A stretch of DNA of 64,000 nucleotides from Pictodentalium vernedei (GCA_031216915.1 CM062288.1:181314596-181378595), one strand, 5' to 3'. Shown: positions 29,469 through 40,119, counted from the stretch's first letter. Made by a program: numbers and translations. Notes: generated by a model from the letters alone, not told the origin.

Positions 29469-31555
29469 TACAAATATAATACTTCGTCAAATTGCCGTCA
29501 TGCTCGGAAGTTTACTTCCTTCTAAGCGGCTTTCATTTTTGACTAATACTTATTCCGTTACGTTAAGTGCCGTACCAATGTGTATCGCGTCATGGGAACG
29601 TAAAATTTAGCGTCACGCTGATCCTAATTGTTGAATGGGAATTATAAAATTGATCGTGATACGCGTACGTCTTACAGATCGATTTATTATTTGGCAAGTG
29701 GCTGCCTAGCTCCTAATCACGAACCCGTCTATAAAATCGCCGATGCATGTCTTCCTTGGGTGGCAACAAGTAAAGATATGTTCCGCATTACACGTTGTTC
29801 ACCTTCTTTAATTGTAAATTATGGACAAACAAGACCGTATCATATCTTCCTAAGGTGGTAACGAGTGGAGATATATTCCGCGTTATCTCGCGCATTTTTT
29901 TGTTCTCAGCCTTAGAATTAGAAACATTCAATCATTTATCTCAACCTCGCCCTGGTAACAGAGGCAGAAGCGAGTTCGCATGCAGTATTCACACATTCAG
30001 CCATTCCTTGACCCGAATTGTTTACACGCGTTGTTCTCCGTATTCAAGTGTATTGCTTATAAAACCACTGTATCATATCTCCATTGGGTGGTAAAGATAT
30101 GTTCCCCGTTTCATGTTGTTCCCCGTATCCGAGTCTATTACGCGCAAAATAACCGTATCATATCTTCCTTGGGTGGCAACAAGTAAAGATATGTTCCGCG
30201 TTATTACGTAAAAAGCAAATATGAATTAGACACTATTTCTAAAACCTCGCCCTGGTAACAGAGGCAGAGGCAAGTAAGTTCGTATACCGTATTCACACAT
30301 CCAACCACTCCGCGCGCCTCCATATCTCCGCCCCAGTACCCAAACCGCGTCAATCAGACATCAATACCGCTGATGGAAAATATAATTTTTTATACCCTCC
30401 TTGCGTAGTAATACCCCCCCCCCCCCCCACCCCGCCCGATCCTTCCAGGGTGTGTAAATGTCTTGTCCCAATTGTTGAGTAATTTAGAATTTATTAGAGT
30501 GTGTGGTCCATTCAGTCGTTTATCTTTGACAACACATTGACATTTACACACCCTGGAAGGATCGGGCGGGGTGGGGGGGGGGGGGGTATTACTACGCAAG
30601 GAGGGTATAAAAAATTATATTTTCCATCAGCGGTATTGATGTCTGATTGACGCGGTTTGGGTACTGGGGCGGAGATATGGAGGCGCGCGGAGTGGTTGGA
30701 TGTGTGAATACGGTATACGAACTTACTTGCCTCTGCCTCTGTTACCAGGGCGAGGTTTTAGAAATAGTGTCTAATTCATATTTGCTTTTTACGTAATAAC
30801 GCGGAACATATCTTTACTTGTTGCCACCCAAGGAAGATATGATACGGTTATTTTGCGCGTAATAGACTCGGATACGGGGAACAACATGAAACGGGGAACA
30901 TATCTTTACCACCCAATGGAGATATGATACAGTGGTTTTATAAGCAATACACTTGAATATGGAGAACAACGCGTGTAAACAATTCGGGTCAAGGAATGGC
31001 TGAATGTGTGAATACTGCATGCGAACTCGCTTCTGCCTCTGTTACCAGGGCGAGGTTGAGATAAATGATTGAATGTTTCTAATTCTAAGGCTGAGAACAA
31101 AAAAATGCGCGAGATAACGCGGAATATATCTCCACTCGTTACCACCTTAGGAAGATATGATACGGTCTTGTTTGTCCATAATTTACAATTAAAGAAGGTG
31201 AACAACGTGTAATGCGGAACATATCTTTACTTGTTGCCACCCAAGGAAGACATGCATCGGCGATTTTATAGACGGGTTCGTGATTAGGAGCTAGGCAGCC
31301 ACTTGCCAAATAATAAATCGATCTGTAAGACGTACGCGTATCACGATCAATTTTATAATTCCCATTCAACAATTAGGATCAGCGTGACGCTAAATTTTAC
31401 GTTCCCATGACGCGATACACATTGGTACGGCACTTAACGTAACGGAATAAGTATTAGTCAAAAATGAAAGCCGCTTAGAAGGAAGTAAACTTCCGAGCAT
31501 GACGGCAATTTGACGAAGTTATATAAAATATTTGATGAAGTGTACAAATATAATA
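29469..31555. mobile_element. Giant inverted-repeat insertion with 13-bp direct repeats
   Basis: Direct repeats TACAAATATAATA at 29469-29481 and 31543-31555 bound two arms (29482-30462 and 30539-31518) that are reverse complements over about 980 bp. The only difference I found is one base in a C/G homopolymer (15 C near 30414, 14 G near 30572). The loop is 30463-30538. No transposase is encoded; three frame pairs of 77, 99 and 68 codons occur identically in both arms but look non-coding. An extra 24 bp (31519-31542) precedes the right direct repeat. A target duplication of this length would suit target-primed insertion, but the mechanism is unknown. Confidence 0.85.
29740..30270. repeat. Degenerate tandem units inside the giant arm
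   Basis: Units containing CGTATCATATCTTCCTTGGG and AGTAAAGATATGTTCCGCGT occur at about 29750, 29838, 30065 and 30145, alternating with AACCTCGCCCTGGTAACAGA blocks (29942 and 30242). The arm is itself built of duplicated modules, and the mirror image occurs at 30730-31260. Confidence 0.75.
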
Positions 31556-31685
31556 TATATATGTAGTAGTCGTGACGCAACTTCTCATTCAATTAACACG
31601 TACCACGCCGCATCTCCAAATTGGTTATGCCGGGCCTTAACAGACCGACTCGGACACTACAGACCTCCATTTGTATGACCGACTA

Positions 31686-32004
31686 TACAGTTAAAACTAG
31701 AAGTCCTGTCATGAACTGTGCGCTTATCTAGGCTTAATTGTGCGTAGGAATTGCGTGCAACTGCCATTTCGAATGGTATCCGAAGCACGGCAGGTTCTCC
31801 TGGTTACTCATAGCAAACACAGGCAAATGTTTCTGCCAATGGACCTCCGGGTTACCCGGAGGTCCATTGGCTGAAACTTTGCTTGTGCACAGGCCATATG
31901 TACAAAATTTGATAGCCTTACTATGGTCATAACGCGTAGATTGACGCGCATATGGGCGTGCTATTTGTGCGCAGTTCATGACAGGACTTCTAGTTTTAAC
32001 TGTA
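31686..32004. mobile_element. TA-target MITE, family F (copy 2, complete)
   Basis: TA at 31686-31687 and 32003-32004. The 33-bp terminal inverted repeats begin CAGTTAAAACTAGAAGTCCT and continue TCATGAACTG. The inner palindrome is TGGACCTCCGGGTTACC and its complement. TA duplications with CAGT ends suggest Tc1/mariner-type mobilisation. Non-coding. Confidence 0.95.
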
Positions 32005-32650
32005 TGTGATACAAGTCCAAGAAGCAAATCTGGTTCTTTGAGAAAGTACATGTTTACCAGTAAGAGAGGATTAATATCTTAGGCTCTAATCCTGACAAAA
32101 ATGTCTCGACTGGAAAATTATTGGAGGTGTCACACATCTCCCATAATTACGCCCCTGCAAGGTTCCTAGACCCTTGCCTTTTTCAGTTCAGAAGCCATTT
32201 CGAAGTTCTTTCATGGCCTTGAAAACTCAGTTCTGAACTGAATGACGTTTCTGGGATTTCAAGAAGACATGATGGGTTTTTTTTAATTAAAAAATTTCAG
32301 CGTTTTATCCCTTCAAACATAACAGAAAAGCCTGTCTTCACAATGACAACAGACGAGGATTCCCGAAACTGGAAGATATATTGTTCTGCTGAATTTCAAG
32401 GTACAATTCCAGGAGAACCCTTTCACGGGTTAATTGAATACGGCAACAAGGAATAAGCACTCGTCGTGTGTATCTTGTGTGGAAACGACGGAACAACATC
32501 AAGTCAAGAATGTCTTTACAAATATTGGCACGTGTGTGACACACGACACGCGACAAAAAGGTGCCACAAATAGTGTGACGAAATCCGGAACGCAAACAGT
32601 TTCTAAATGGAGTTAATCTCAATGTATGGCCGTATGATATGCTTGTTTGT
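32005..32650. other. Mostly unassigned; contains a repeat shared with 54.2 kb
   Basis: 32095-32135 (ATGTCTCGACTGGAAAATTA, TTGGAGG) matches 54262-54288, where it adjoins the large foldback element. No gene recognised; the 94-codon minus frame at 32338-32622 is unsupported. Confidence 0.4.
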
Positions 32651-32651
32651 A

Positions 32652-32718
32652 CGTGTTGTCAAAGATAAACGACTGAATGGACCACACACTCTAATAAATT
32701 CTAAATTACTCAACAAAT
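32652..32718. repeat. Inverted copy of the giant inverted-repeat loop
   Basis: GTTGTCAAAGATAAACGACT, GAATGGACCACACACTC and TCTAAATTACTCAACAA are the reverse complement of the loop at about 30470-30538, with no other arm sequence attached. Confidence 0.9.
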
Positions 32719-32802
32719 AACTTGAACAGTGCGCCAATATGTTGGCTAAATCGATAGATAGACCAATTACCCGGCAATCGCATTAAAAAGTACACACGGA
32801 AC

Positions 32803-33052
32803 TACTGTAGAGCCGTCGTCGACTGGTTGTAATCCACGTATGGGCAGTGATGTCCACGTCTACGTTTACCAGATAATAAAAATGATCATCAGCAAAATTT
32901 AAATGAATGAAGCACTGTGTTGAACTCGGTGCTTCATTAATTAAATTTTTGATGATTATTCCTGTAATTAGTGTTTTGAATCTAATATTAAGGCACCAGT
33001 GGAAATATTGCCCACCCATGGAAAGTGATCAGTCCATGGCGGCCGTATTGTA
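32803..33052 (-). mobile_element. TA-target MITE, family C (copy 1)
   Basis: The terminal inverted repeats are diverged: CGTCGACTGGTTGTAATCC on the left against GATCAGTCCATGGCGGCC on the right. The central palindrome is AATGAATGAAGCACTG and CGGTGCTTCATTAATT. TA lies at both ends. Copies 2 and 3 are at 41777-42560 and 49819-50063. Confidence 0.85.
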
Positions 33053-33081
33053 TTCAAAATATAAGAGAAACTTGAAACAAC

Positions 33082-33318
33082 TTAACACTTTACCCAACGC
33101 AGACGATATCAAAATTTATTATTTTAAATATCATTTTTTCAAATTTTTCAAAAAATTTCTGCAGAGCCATATCATTTGACCCCCGTTGGAACGTTCCAAC
33201 GAGGGGGCATATGATATGGTTTTGTTGAAATTTTTTGAAAAATAATATTTTTTCAACTGCTGAGTTTGCATATTACGCGGTTGGGCGGATGCGGCCGATT
33301 CGTTGGGTAAAGGGTTAA
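33082..33318. mobile_element. TTAA MITE family B (copy 6), shortened centre
   Basis: TTAA 33082-33085 and 33315-33318. The usual GAGCTC core is reduced to GGAACGTTCC. The other parts match the family, including CAACTGCTGAGTTTGCATAT and CGATTCGTTGGGTAAAGGG. Confidence 0.93.
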
Positions 33319-33740
33319 AATAAATTGTACGGGAGGCACAGGACATGGCTTGTGAAGAATACAAAAATTTGTGGGAAATTTAGAGCTCTGTTACTCTGTT
33401 CTATTTATTATACACTATCTGAAAGGATAGCGGGAACTATCTGCAACAAATATTTTTTCGATATCCATTGCCACCATAATATAAGAAATCTCCCCGGAAG
33501 TGATACAATAAGTCCAGATTGATATCAATGCTGCGCGCTTTCAGCGTTGGGCGTTTTAATTGCAATTAAAACACGCTTTAACTCTTTTGGCGCGGAATAA
33601 TCTGAGAAACAGAATTCTTAGCGCCTAATATTGATCAGGAATTTTACAAAAAGTATAGCTTGTTCGACTAAACGTTATTATTTTAAAAGATGTTCTAATG
33701 ATCTCATTGACAGTTTTTCAAATGATTTCCTGTATATATT
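33319..33740. other. Unassigned sequence
   Basis: Contains short inverted words (GTTTTAATTGCAATTAAAAC at about 33553) and a CTGAGAAACAGAATTC word like the TIR at 44520. No gene. Confidence 0.4.
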
Positions 33741-34160
33741 TAAATGGCACCTTTATACTTTCAAGGGACGGTATCGTTGTTCATGGATAGGACAAAATGG
33801 TGCATGAAACATAGGAATATGTATGTTTGTTCAACCCGTTACCCAGCGAATCGGCCGTAATATGCAACTTCAGCAGTTGAAAAAATATTATTTTTCAAAA
33901 AATTTCAACAAAACCATATCAAGTGACCCCTAGTTGGAACGAGCTCGACGACGGGTTACATGATATGGTTTTGTTTAAATTTTTTGAAAAATTTGAAAAA
34001 ATGGTATTTAAAATAATAAATGTTTATATCGTCTGCGTCGGGTAAAGGGTTAAAAGCACTTGGAAATTGACACACACAGTTGGCTAAAGTGACTACTGCA
34101 GTACCTTTCCGCGGTCTGCCGTCTGTCGACTTTAGTCGTCTGTCGCGCCAAAAGAGTTAA
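33741..34160. repeat. Duplicated segment containing MITE family B (copy 7)
   Basis: The B element spans 33831-34053 (TCAA on the left, mutated from TTAA). Its palindrome centre has lost bases (AACGAGCTCGACGACGGGTT). Left flank 33745-33830 and right flank 34054-34160 both occur at 26.6-26.9 kb, the left one inverted there. Confidence 0.88.
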
Positions 34161-34383
34161 ACCTTTAACTAACCCGAATAAGGGACAATACGTACAAAAA
34201 ACAGTCCTGAATAACAATTGTTTTTATTTTTGCCTCAAAAATATAGTTTATGATTCCTCACTAAAACAAATATGAATGGGCAAGGTTTCTGAATGAAAAA
34301 AATGAAAAAAAGAAATCTGAATGGCGATTGTTGTGAATAGCTCTGGTCGTTTATTGGTTGTTAACCTGGATGAAGGGTTATTT
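34161..34383. mobile_element. TTAA MITE family A remnant, decayed
   Basis: CCTTTAACTAACCCG, GCCTCAAAAATATAGTTTAT, GATTCCTCACTAAAACAA and GGATGAAGGGTTA preserve family A order with heavy substitution and loss of the hairpin. Confidence 0.5.
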
Positions 34384-34661
34384 GCTATTAAAACATCGCA
34401 ACACATAAAATATAACATCTACTGTTTTTTAGTCAATAGGGAATACGTGGTTTTACCTTACAGTTACTCATAACTTAATTCTGTTACCACTAAAAACCAG
34501 TAAGTATCCTCAATTTACCTGCACAATTGTCCAATTTCCAAGCCCCAAAACAAGGATCTCAAAATATTCCAACATGGCGGGGAGAGAGAGTTAAAATTTC
34601 CCGAGAGTATTCTCGGGTCGTTGACTGCCGGTAAAAACTTGAATCCTCACTCAAAATATTA
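34384..34661. other. Unassigned sequence
   Basis: No feature recognised. Confidence 0.4.
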
Positions 34662-36132
34662 TACTGACGGAAAAAGAAACGAAAGTTCGGTGTAGTCCAA
34701 ATGTATTAAAATTTGATACACAGCTACCTCATGGACTGTCGAAAGAGTCTTTGGTTAAAATTCAGTCAACCATGACCATGGGCGACGCTGCATGTTTTCA
34801 ACAGATTTTTCGACAAAGCGTGCATCCGGGGCGCTCCCACATGCTATGGGCTTGAAAACCATACCAAATCGAAGTTTTTTTTAACAGTACACATCGATTA
34901 TACATTTAATTTCAACTCAATTGAAAAGCAAAATGGCACGAATGTCCGCAGTTGATAGAAGAAGGGCTATTGCTCTAATTATGCAGGGCCAATCGCAACG
35001 TCTCGTCGCCCAGCAATTTGGGGTCCAACGGCAGCTCACTTAGTTGGGCGTCTCAGAGCCACAGGAAGATTAGCTGACCGCCCCAGGAGCGGACGTCCGC
35101 GCGTTACGTCGCCGCGTTAGGATAAAGGATATTCGTCTCTCACACCACCGTAACCGATTTCAGATGGCGACGGAGACGGAGTCAGCTTGTAGGCACTTAT
35201 GGTCGCCGAGTGTGTCCAAAACAGTTAGGAATTGGTTGCGGGAGTTCAGTTTAAGGCCACAACGTCCCTTACATCCAGGCGTCGTCAACGTCGATTGTAA
35301 TGGTTGCGGGCACATGCACCAAATCGGTATCACTTGGCCCACTGGAGACGTGTTATTCACTGACGAGTCTCGGTTAACGCTTTACAGATCATATGGACGA
35401 CAAAGTTGCTATCGACGCCTTGGTGTGCTGTGCGATATTCTGACGCGTACGTTAAGGACAACGACAGATTCGGGGGAGAGTCTGTTATGGTTTGGAGATC
35501 TCTCATGGCGTGAAAACACATCTCATGGTCATCATGGTCACCCAGGGGAATCTTACAGCCGAAAGATATCGGGATCAGGTCCTCATGCCTCACGTCCTTC
35601 CGCTTATCCATGGCGTAACATTACGTTACAGTAGGATAATGCGAGGTCGTGACTTCCTCAACCAAAACAATGTCCCAGTTCTCGATTGGTCATCCTAAAT
35701 TCTAGATTTGTCCAAGATCGTGTATTTGTAGGACGAGCTGGACAGGCGGGGCGGGGGGGGGGGGGGGTCAGGAAGCGCGTCAACGTTCCAAACAACGTCG
35801 CACAGCCCACACAGGCCCTTTTTCAGGAGTGAAATAACATCCCACAAAGGGCCATAAACAACTTGATGGGGTCAATGGTAAGGAGAGTTAGAACATCGAC
35901 TGAAGTCCGGGGTGGCACACCCGTTATCGATTTTGATCAGGAAATGGCTAGGGTACCCACGTTTGGACGTTATCCATGCAAACGCTGTCTGTGTTAAGAC
36001 AACAAAACTCGTCAAAATTTAATAAGTAATGAAGAAATAACTTCAAAATCCAAACAATGAAGTAATCATCCATCACACATTTGAAATATTTACCACAGAA
36101 AAAAACTTGAGTTTCTCTTTTCCGCTAGGATA
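34662..36132 (+). mobile_element. Tc1/mariner element, near full length (copy 2)
   Basis: The left terminus CTGACGGAAAAAGAAACG follows TA (34662-34663). The right terminus reads GTTTCTCTTTTCCGCTAG and is followed by GATA. The transposase frame is read on the plus strand. At about 1.46 kb the length is normal for Tc1-type elements. The region after the transposase (35900-36120) matches 21010-21240 inverted, so both copies belong to one family. Confidence 0.9.
34933..35940 (+). pseudogene. Tc1-like transposase, multiply frameshifted
   Basis: ATG at 34933 opens MARMSAVDRRRAIALIMQGQ, the start of the helix-turn-helix, but a TAG stops it after 36 codons. Later blocks are readable in changing frames: LFTDESRLTLYRSYGRQ with the first catalytic Asp (about 35352-35400), TQGNLTAERYRDQVLMP, and RDFLNQNNVPVLDW (about 35648-35690). 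The catalytic Glu block is degraded, and a G homopolymer (35750-35766) interrupts the region after DELDRR. Inactive. Confidence 0.88.
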
Positions 36133-36213
36133 TTTCGTCGAAATAATACTAAACAAAACAGATGGTAAACGTTTCTGTATATAATTATTATTATTTAAAA
36201 GAATTACTTTCGT

Positions 36214-36299
36214 TTAACCCTTTACTTAACATGAAAAGCAGACGACACTTGCCAAAAAAAAATTCTTGAATAACTAATTTTTTTCATTTTTTGTCTCAA
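36214..36299. mobile_element. TTAA MITE family A, left half only
   Basis: TTAACCCTTTACTTAACATG and GCAGACGACACTTGCC to TTTTTTGTCTCAA, ending just before the palindrome. The missing half suggests breakage at the hairpin. Confidence 0.85.
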
Positions 36300-36336
36300 T
36301 TTCTATTTCTTTGGTTTTCCGCTTTTGACGTGTGTA

Positions 36337-36722
36337 ACGAAAGGTGTTATATATTTATTTATTTATTGGGATTTAACACTTTTCACATCAGGGTCACCTC
36401 TTGTCGGAACGTTTTACAGGTGAAGGAAGCCAGATTACCCGGAGGGAATCACCCACCAGTAACAACTAGCAGCTGCCAGGTTCCCCAACGTACTAACTCT
36501 ATACAAGCAAGCAATACCAGAAGACAAGTGCACCATCGACGTGCTGTACGCCTTAATACTACACAGCGACATCGTGCCCCCCACGTGGGCAATCAGAATT
36601 AAGTGCCTTGCCCAAGGACGCAACGCAGTTCCCCCTGGCGAGACAGAACCGTTGACCTTTTGGTCTGAAGTCCCATTCCATAACCACTAAGCCACCGCGT
36701 TCCGTTTCGACGAAAGGTGTTA
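36337..36722 (-). mobile_element. Full-length SINE with 13-bp target duplication
   Basis: ACGAAAGGTGTTA at 36337-36349 and 36710-36722 flanks an antisense SINE (36350-36709). On the plus strand the AT-rich tail, GTGAAGGAAGCCAGATTACC, CACCATCGACGTGCTGTACG, GTGCCTTGCCCAAGGACGCA and the tRNA-like head (CATAACCACTAAGCCACCGC) are all present. Confidence 0.93.
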
Positions 36723-37130
36723 AACGTATGTCTGTGTGGGGATGGTTTGGGCAGGACTGGGGGTCTTGAGAACACCAATCAAGCCAGAAAATAAGCAGAC
36801 TGTCATCTGCAAAATGAGGCCCCCAGGGTAGCATCACTAAATTTACCCTCTGTGAACCTCAATGTGAATCAGGGTCTCAAAACTAAACAGAAAGTGGTAC
36901 CCAGAAGATAAACTGGCCCACTGTATAGGAGAGCATCATCAAATTTACCCTCTGGGGACCTCTTTCTGCAAATGTCAGACTGCTTATTTTCAGGCCTGAC
37001 ACCAATAAATGTGCTATACCACTGAAAAGGCAGACGACGTACTTTTGTATTCAATTCGGGCAGGGGCGCCGGAGGCACTTCGGAGCATGGGGGTCAGACC
37101 CCGGGAAAAGGGCATTTACTCGCACTAGTT
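36723..37130. other. Unassigned sequence with an internal duplication
   Basis: GCATCATCAAATTTACCCTC (36928) echoes GCATCACTAAATTTACCCTC (36831), both followed by TG(T/G)GGACCTC-like words; a short local duplication. Confidence 0.45.
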
Positions 37131-37193
37131 CACGTTGATGCCAACTTTTGTTGATGCTTTTATCAGCTGATTGGTCCTTTCTTGCATCTGAGC

Positions 37194-37671
37194 TTAGTTA
37201 TTGCAAAGAATGTCATAGTGTGTCATCTGCTTCCAAACAATTGTCCTGTCGATACTGTCAAAAGCCTTCTTGTAAACAGTGAAGTTAACATTAACTGAGG
37301 TGCTCATTCTATAGATTGTTCCAAAAATGCTGCGAGTGGTGGCTATTTGATTCGCACATGATCTTCTCTGTCTGAAACCTGCCTGGCTGCCTCGAAGCAA
37401 GGTGTTCATTGCCTCTTTTATTGTGTTCCGGATCATGACTTTTCTAGGCACTTCGAAGGACATCATGCCACGATAGTTTTTACAAAGTTTGAGATCTACA
37501 TCTTTGGACGTTTCACTATGTATCCTTCATTCCAATCTGTTGGTGTAGCCTCTACTTCCCAGGTGCATTGTAGTAGCCCAAAAAGCATGACTGTGGATGT
37601 GTTGATATCAGCTTTCAGAGCCTCTGCTGGTATATGATCTGGGCTCTCTTGTTGGTGGATCACAGTCAATA
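37194..37671 (-). pseudogene. LINE 2 reverse transcriptase fragment
   Basis: HIPAEALKADINTSTVML, WNEGYIVKRPK and, after a frame change near 37505, KNYRGMMSFEVPRKVMIRN then QAGFRQRRSCANQI and VYKKAFDSIDRTIVW (motif A; the Asp before KKAFDS is replaced, since family members usually have DYEKAFDS). It stops at 37194 before motifs B and C. Confidence 0.85.
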
Positions 37672-38191
37672 TCTTACCTCCTACAGGTATCTGGGAATTT
37701 CATTGGTTCAAAGACGTCACATGCAGACTGCATATAAAACCCTATACTGCTTGTCAACATCAATATACGCTGACAGCTATGGGTAATCTCCCCTTTGTTC
37801 ATTGATTATTCAAAATGGCGGCAGCCGATAAACGCTTCAAGTTGAAAGATTGAGTGTTGGAAGCCCATATTTGGTCTGAAGTGCAGGTTAGGCAACTTAA
37901 AAGGCTTCATATTCTGCGAATGTGTGTCATGTTACCTTCGAAATGAAACTGTTTGGTATGTGTGAATTTGCCTTGTTACAATTTATGGGAGAGTGCCTGT
38001 AGGCACTCTCCCATAAATTGTAACAAGGCAAAGACACGTGAACACATTGTGAGAATTCTCTCATTTAATTTTCATGGCTGCTGTTATTAGTTCTGTGCAT
38101 CGATGCACCAGTCGGTAAGATATATTCGTTACACAGTTTGTTGGTAGCCTAATATATACCATATTAGGCCACCAACAAACTGTGTAACTAG
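37672..38191 (+). mobile_element. Non-autonomous Helitron (copy 1)
   Basis: 520 bp, 5' end TCTTACCTCCTACAGG preceded by A, 3' end CTAG followed by T, with no target duplication. The 3' hairpin TTACACAGTTTGTTGG with CCAACAAACTGTGTAA sits immediately before CTAG. A second perfect hairpin (TTGCCTTGTTACAATTTATG and complement, about 37971-38032) lies 100 bp upstream. 5'-TC, CTRR-3', a 3' hairpin and A-T insertion are established Helitron hallmarks. Excision in silico restores LINE 2 codons. No Rep/helicase gene. Confidence 0.88.
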
Positions 38192-38259
38192 TAATATCCA
38201 GTTTGGTAATTGGAGCGCTGGATATCTGTAGAAACTTAGTGCGATGGCCTATTCAGTAG

Positions 38260-39051
38260 TTGTTCAGAATGTTCTGCCCATCTCTTCATTTGCTCCTTGC
38301 TTATTGTGAGAAGATTTCCATTGAGATCCTTGATTTGTGTGCTGATTTACACGTATTTGCCTGGGAAGAGTCTAGTTGTATCATACAATTCCTTCATGAT
38401 GTATTGCTCGATGCGTTGTCTGTTTGCTTCGATAGTATATCTCTGTATATGGCCTCATGGCTGCTCGTTCACTTGCCTTGACTTTTCTACTGGCTTCTGA
38501 ATATACCCTCTGTACTCCTGCCTTTCTGATTCTTGTCCTACTATTGTTGATTTCTTCGTTCCCCTTTCTTCTCTGTTCTATTGTCTGTAGTAGGGAGTTA
38601 GTGATCCGTGGCTTAAGTCGTTTCTTTCTCTCCCCAAGCACTTCTTCGCAAGTTTCCATCCAGGTGTTCTAGACTTGTATCCATTGTTCTCCTATTGTTG
38701 AGTGGATATGTTGTATGACCTGGAATATGTTGAGCAGTGTAACTTGGTACGAGCTGATGTTGTTTGCTCCCCAAGATTGTTGGTGTTCAACTTATCTCTT
38801 ACTAGCTGTGTGGGTTCCCTTTTCTTTTGTTTGAGTTGGATTTTGGCCAGGAAACGATGATGTTCGGAACCCGCATCTGCTCCACGTTTGACTCTCACAT
38901 CTAATAAGGAGCGCCTAAAATCTTTACTTCTGATGACGTGGTCTATCTCGTTCTCTATTATCTGGCTTGGAGATACCCGTGTAGCCTTGTGTACGTCCCT
39001 GTGAGGGAAAATGGATCCACCGATGACGCACAGATACACAAACTCATACAT
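38260..39051 (-). pseudogene. LINE 2 endonuclease end and linker
   Basis: The endonuclease C-terminus reads IGGSIFPHRDVHKATRVSP, IENEIDHVIRSKDFRRSLLD and GADAGSEHHRFLAKIQLK. The catalytic block usually SDHH is SEHH. A frame change leads to the linker (ERKKRLKPRITNSLLQTIEQ and ASRKVKASERAAMRPY) upstream of the RT. Inactive. Confidence 0.85.
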
Positions 39052-39174
39052 GAATTCCCAGTAGTTCCCATGTGTACGGTTTGCTGGTTTGAAATAATTA
39101 GAAAGCTCAGATTACTTGAGGTTCACGAAAGAAAAATGAATATTCAAAATGAAAACTGGGTCTGTTTTATGTTT

Positions 39175-39303
39175 ATATTTATTTATTAGGAATTAACGAC
39201 ACTTTCAATGGCTAGGGTCACCTCATGTCAGACCGTTTAAAGGATGGGGAGGCCGGAGAGAACCTCCAAGTAGCGGTGGGCAACTTTCCGACTCCCCAAC
39301 GCA
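39175..39303 (-). mobile_element. SINE 3' fragment, antisense
   Basis: ATTTATTTATTAGGAATTAA, CGACACTTTCAATGGC, GGAGAGAACCTCCAAGTAGC and CCCCAACGCAGT match the 3' body of the SINE family. Truncated. Confidence 0.8.
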
Positions 39304-39870
39304 GTTTTATGTATCACTCAATAAAATTATAAAATAAGCAAACAGAGTAGCACTCACAAACATGAAAAAAAGATCATTTCGACTTTTTCCGGATCCGGAT
39401 GTGACCTATGAATCCGAATCAAAATCCGTAAAAGAGGAGAGCGTTCGGGTATACGAGTCCGGAAAAGATTCGCCTCGTTATAAGACGATAGAAGATGAAA
39501 ATTACCGTGTAAAAGTGTCACTTCCAGACTCAGGATACCTCTCTTAACCTTAATTGACAGGGTCGCTACATGTGACCTATACGTGTGTTGTGTGCTTTGC
39601 GGTATTCTGATTCTCGGAGACAACGTGTTTGTTATTTATAGATTTACAAATGGATGTGACAGAATTCATACATTTGTGATGGACACGGCATTAAATGTGA
39701 AAAATAACATGTCATCCCTGACTTACATCGTCATGAAAATCGAATTTCGATAAAGTTATCTCCCTTGAACTTATTATGGGTGCGGGGAAGATCCAATTAA
39801 GTAGCAAGAAATTGTTGAGAAAAGCCTATGACATCAGTAGAAAAGAAAGTCAGCTTTCCGTTTCTTTTTT
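39304..39870. other. Unassigned sequence with a 61-codon frame
   Basis: A plus-strand frame at 39362-39547 is charged and open (RSFRLFPDPDVTYESES) but has no recognised motif or second copy. Not called as a gene. Confidence 0.3.
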
Positions 39871-40119
39871 TTAACCCTTTACCCAACGAATCGGCCGCAT
39901 CCGCCCGCGTAATATGCAAATTCAGGAGTTGAAAAAATATTATTTTTCAAAAAATTTCAACAGAACCATATCATGTGACCCCTCGTTGGAACGAGCTCGT
40001 CGAGCTCGTTCCAACGAGGGGTCACATGATATAGTTTTGTTGAAAGTTTTTGAAAATTTAAAAAAAATGATATTTAAAATAATAAATTTTGATATCGTCT
40101 ACGTTGGTTAAGGGGTTAA
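39871..40119. mobile_element. TTAA MITE family B (copy 8)
   Basis: TTAA 39871-39874 and 40116-40119. Left end CCCTTTACCCAACGAATCGG, palindrome centre GAGCTCGTCGAGCTC, right end CTACGTTGGTTAAGGGG. Full length. Confidence 0.95.

Larger units (their letters stand above)
29386..31645. repeat. Repeat family E (copy 1), split by the giant inverted repeat
   Basis: The left part (29386-29481, starting GGAATATTAGTCGGTC) and right part (31543-31645, with GTAGTAGTCGTGACGCAACT and CTCCAAATTGGTTATGCC) match one contiguous family at 53468-53590 plus 53830-53870. The giant inverted repeat therefore inserted into this copy. Confidence 0.65.
37131..39110 (-). mobile_element. LINE 2, antisense, split by a Helitron
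   Basis: On the minus strand the order is the end of the endonuclease (39051-38692), the linker (38659-38260) and reverse transcriptase fingers to palm (37660-37194). It is 5' and 3' truncated. Motifs differ from LINE 1 (RGSQAGFRQRRSCANQIATT and FTVYKKAFDSIDR), so it is another family; I associate such sequences with proteins mis-annotated as craniofacial development protein 2-like. The 520-bp Helitron lies between linker and RT. Confidence 0.85.

Noticed and set aside
29628..31372. Three pairs of identical proteins encoded in both orientations around 30.5 kb
   Set aside because: The identity is a consequence of the giant inverted repeat, the frames overlap each other, and they show no motif or coding bias.
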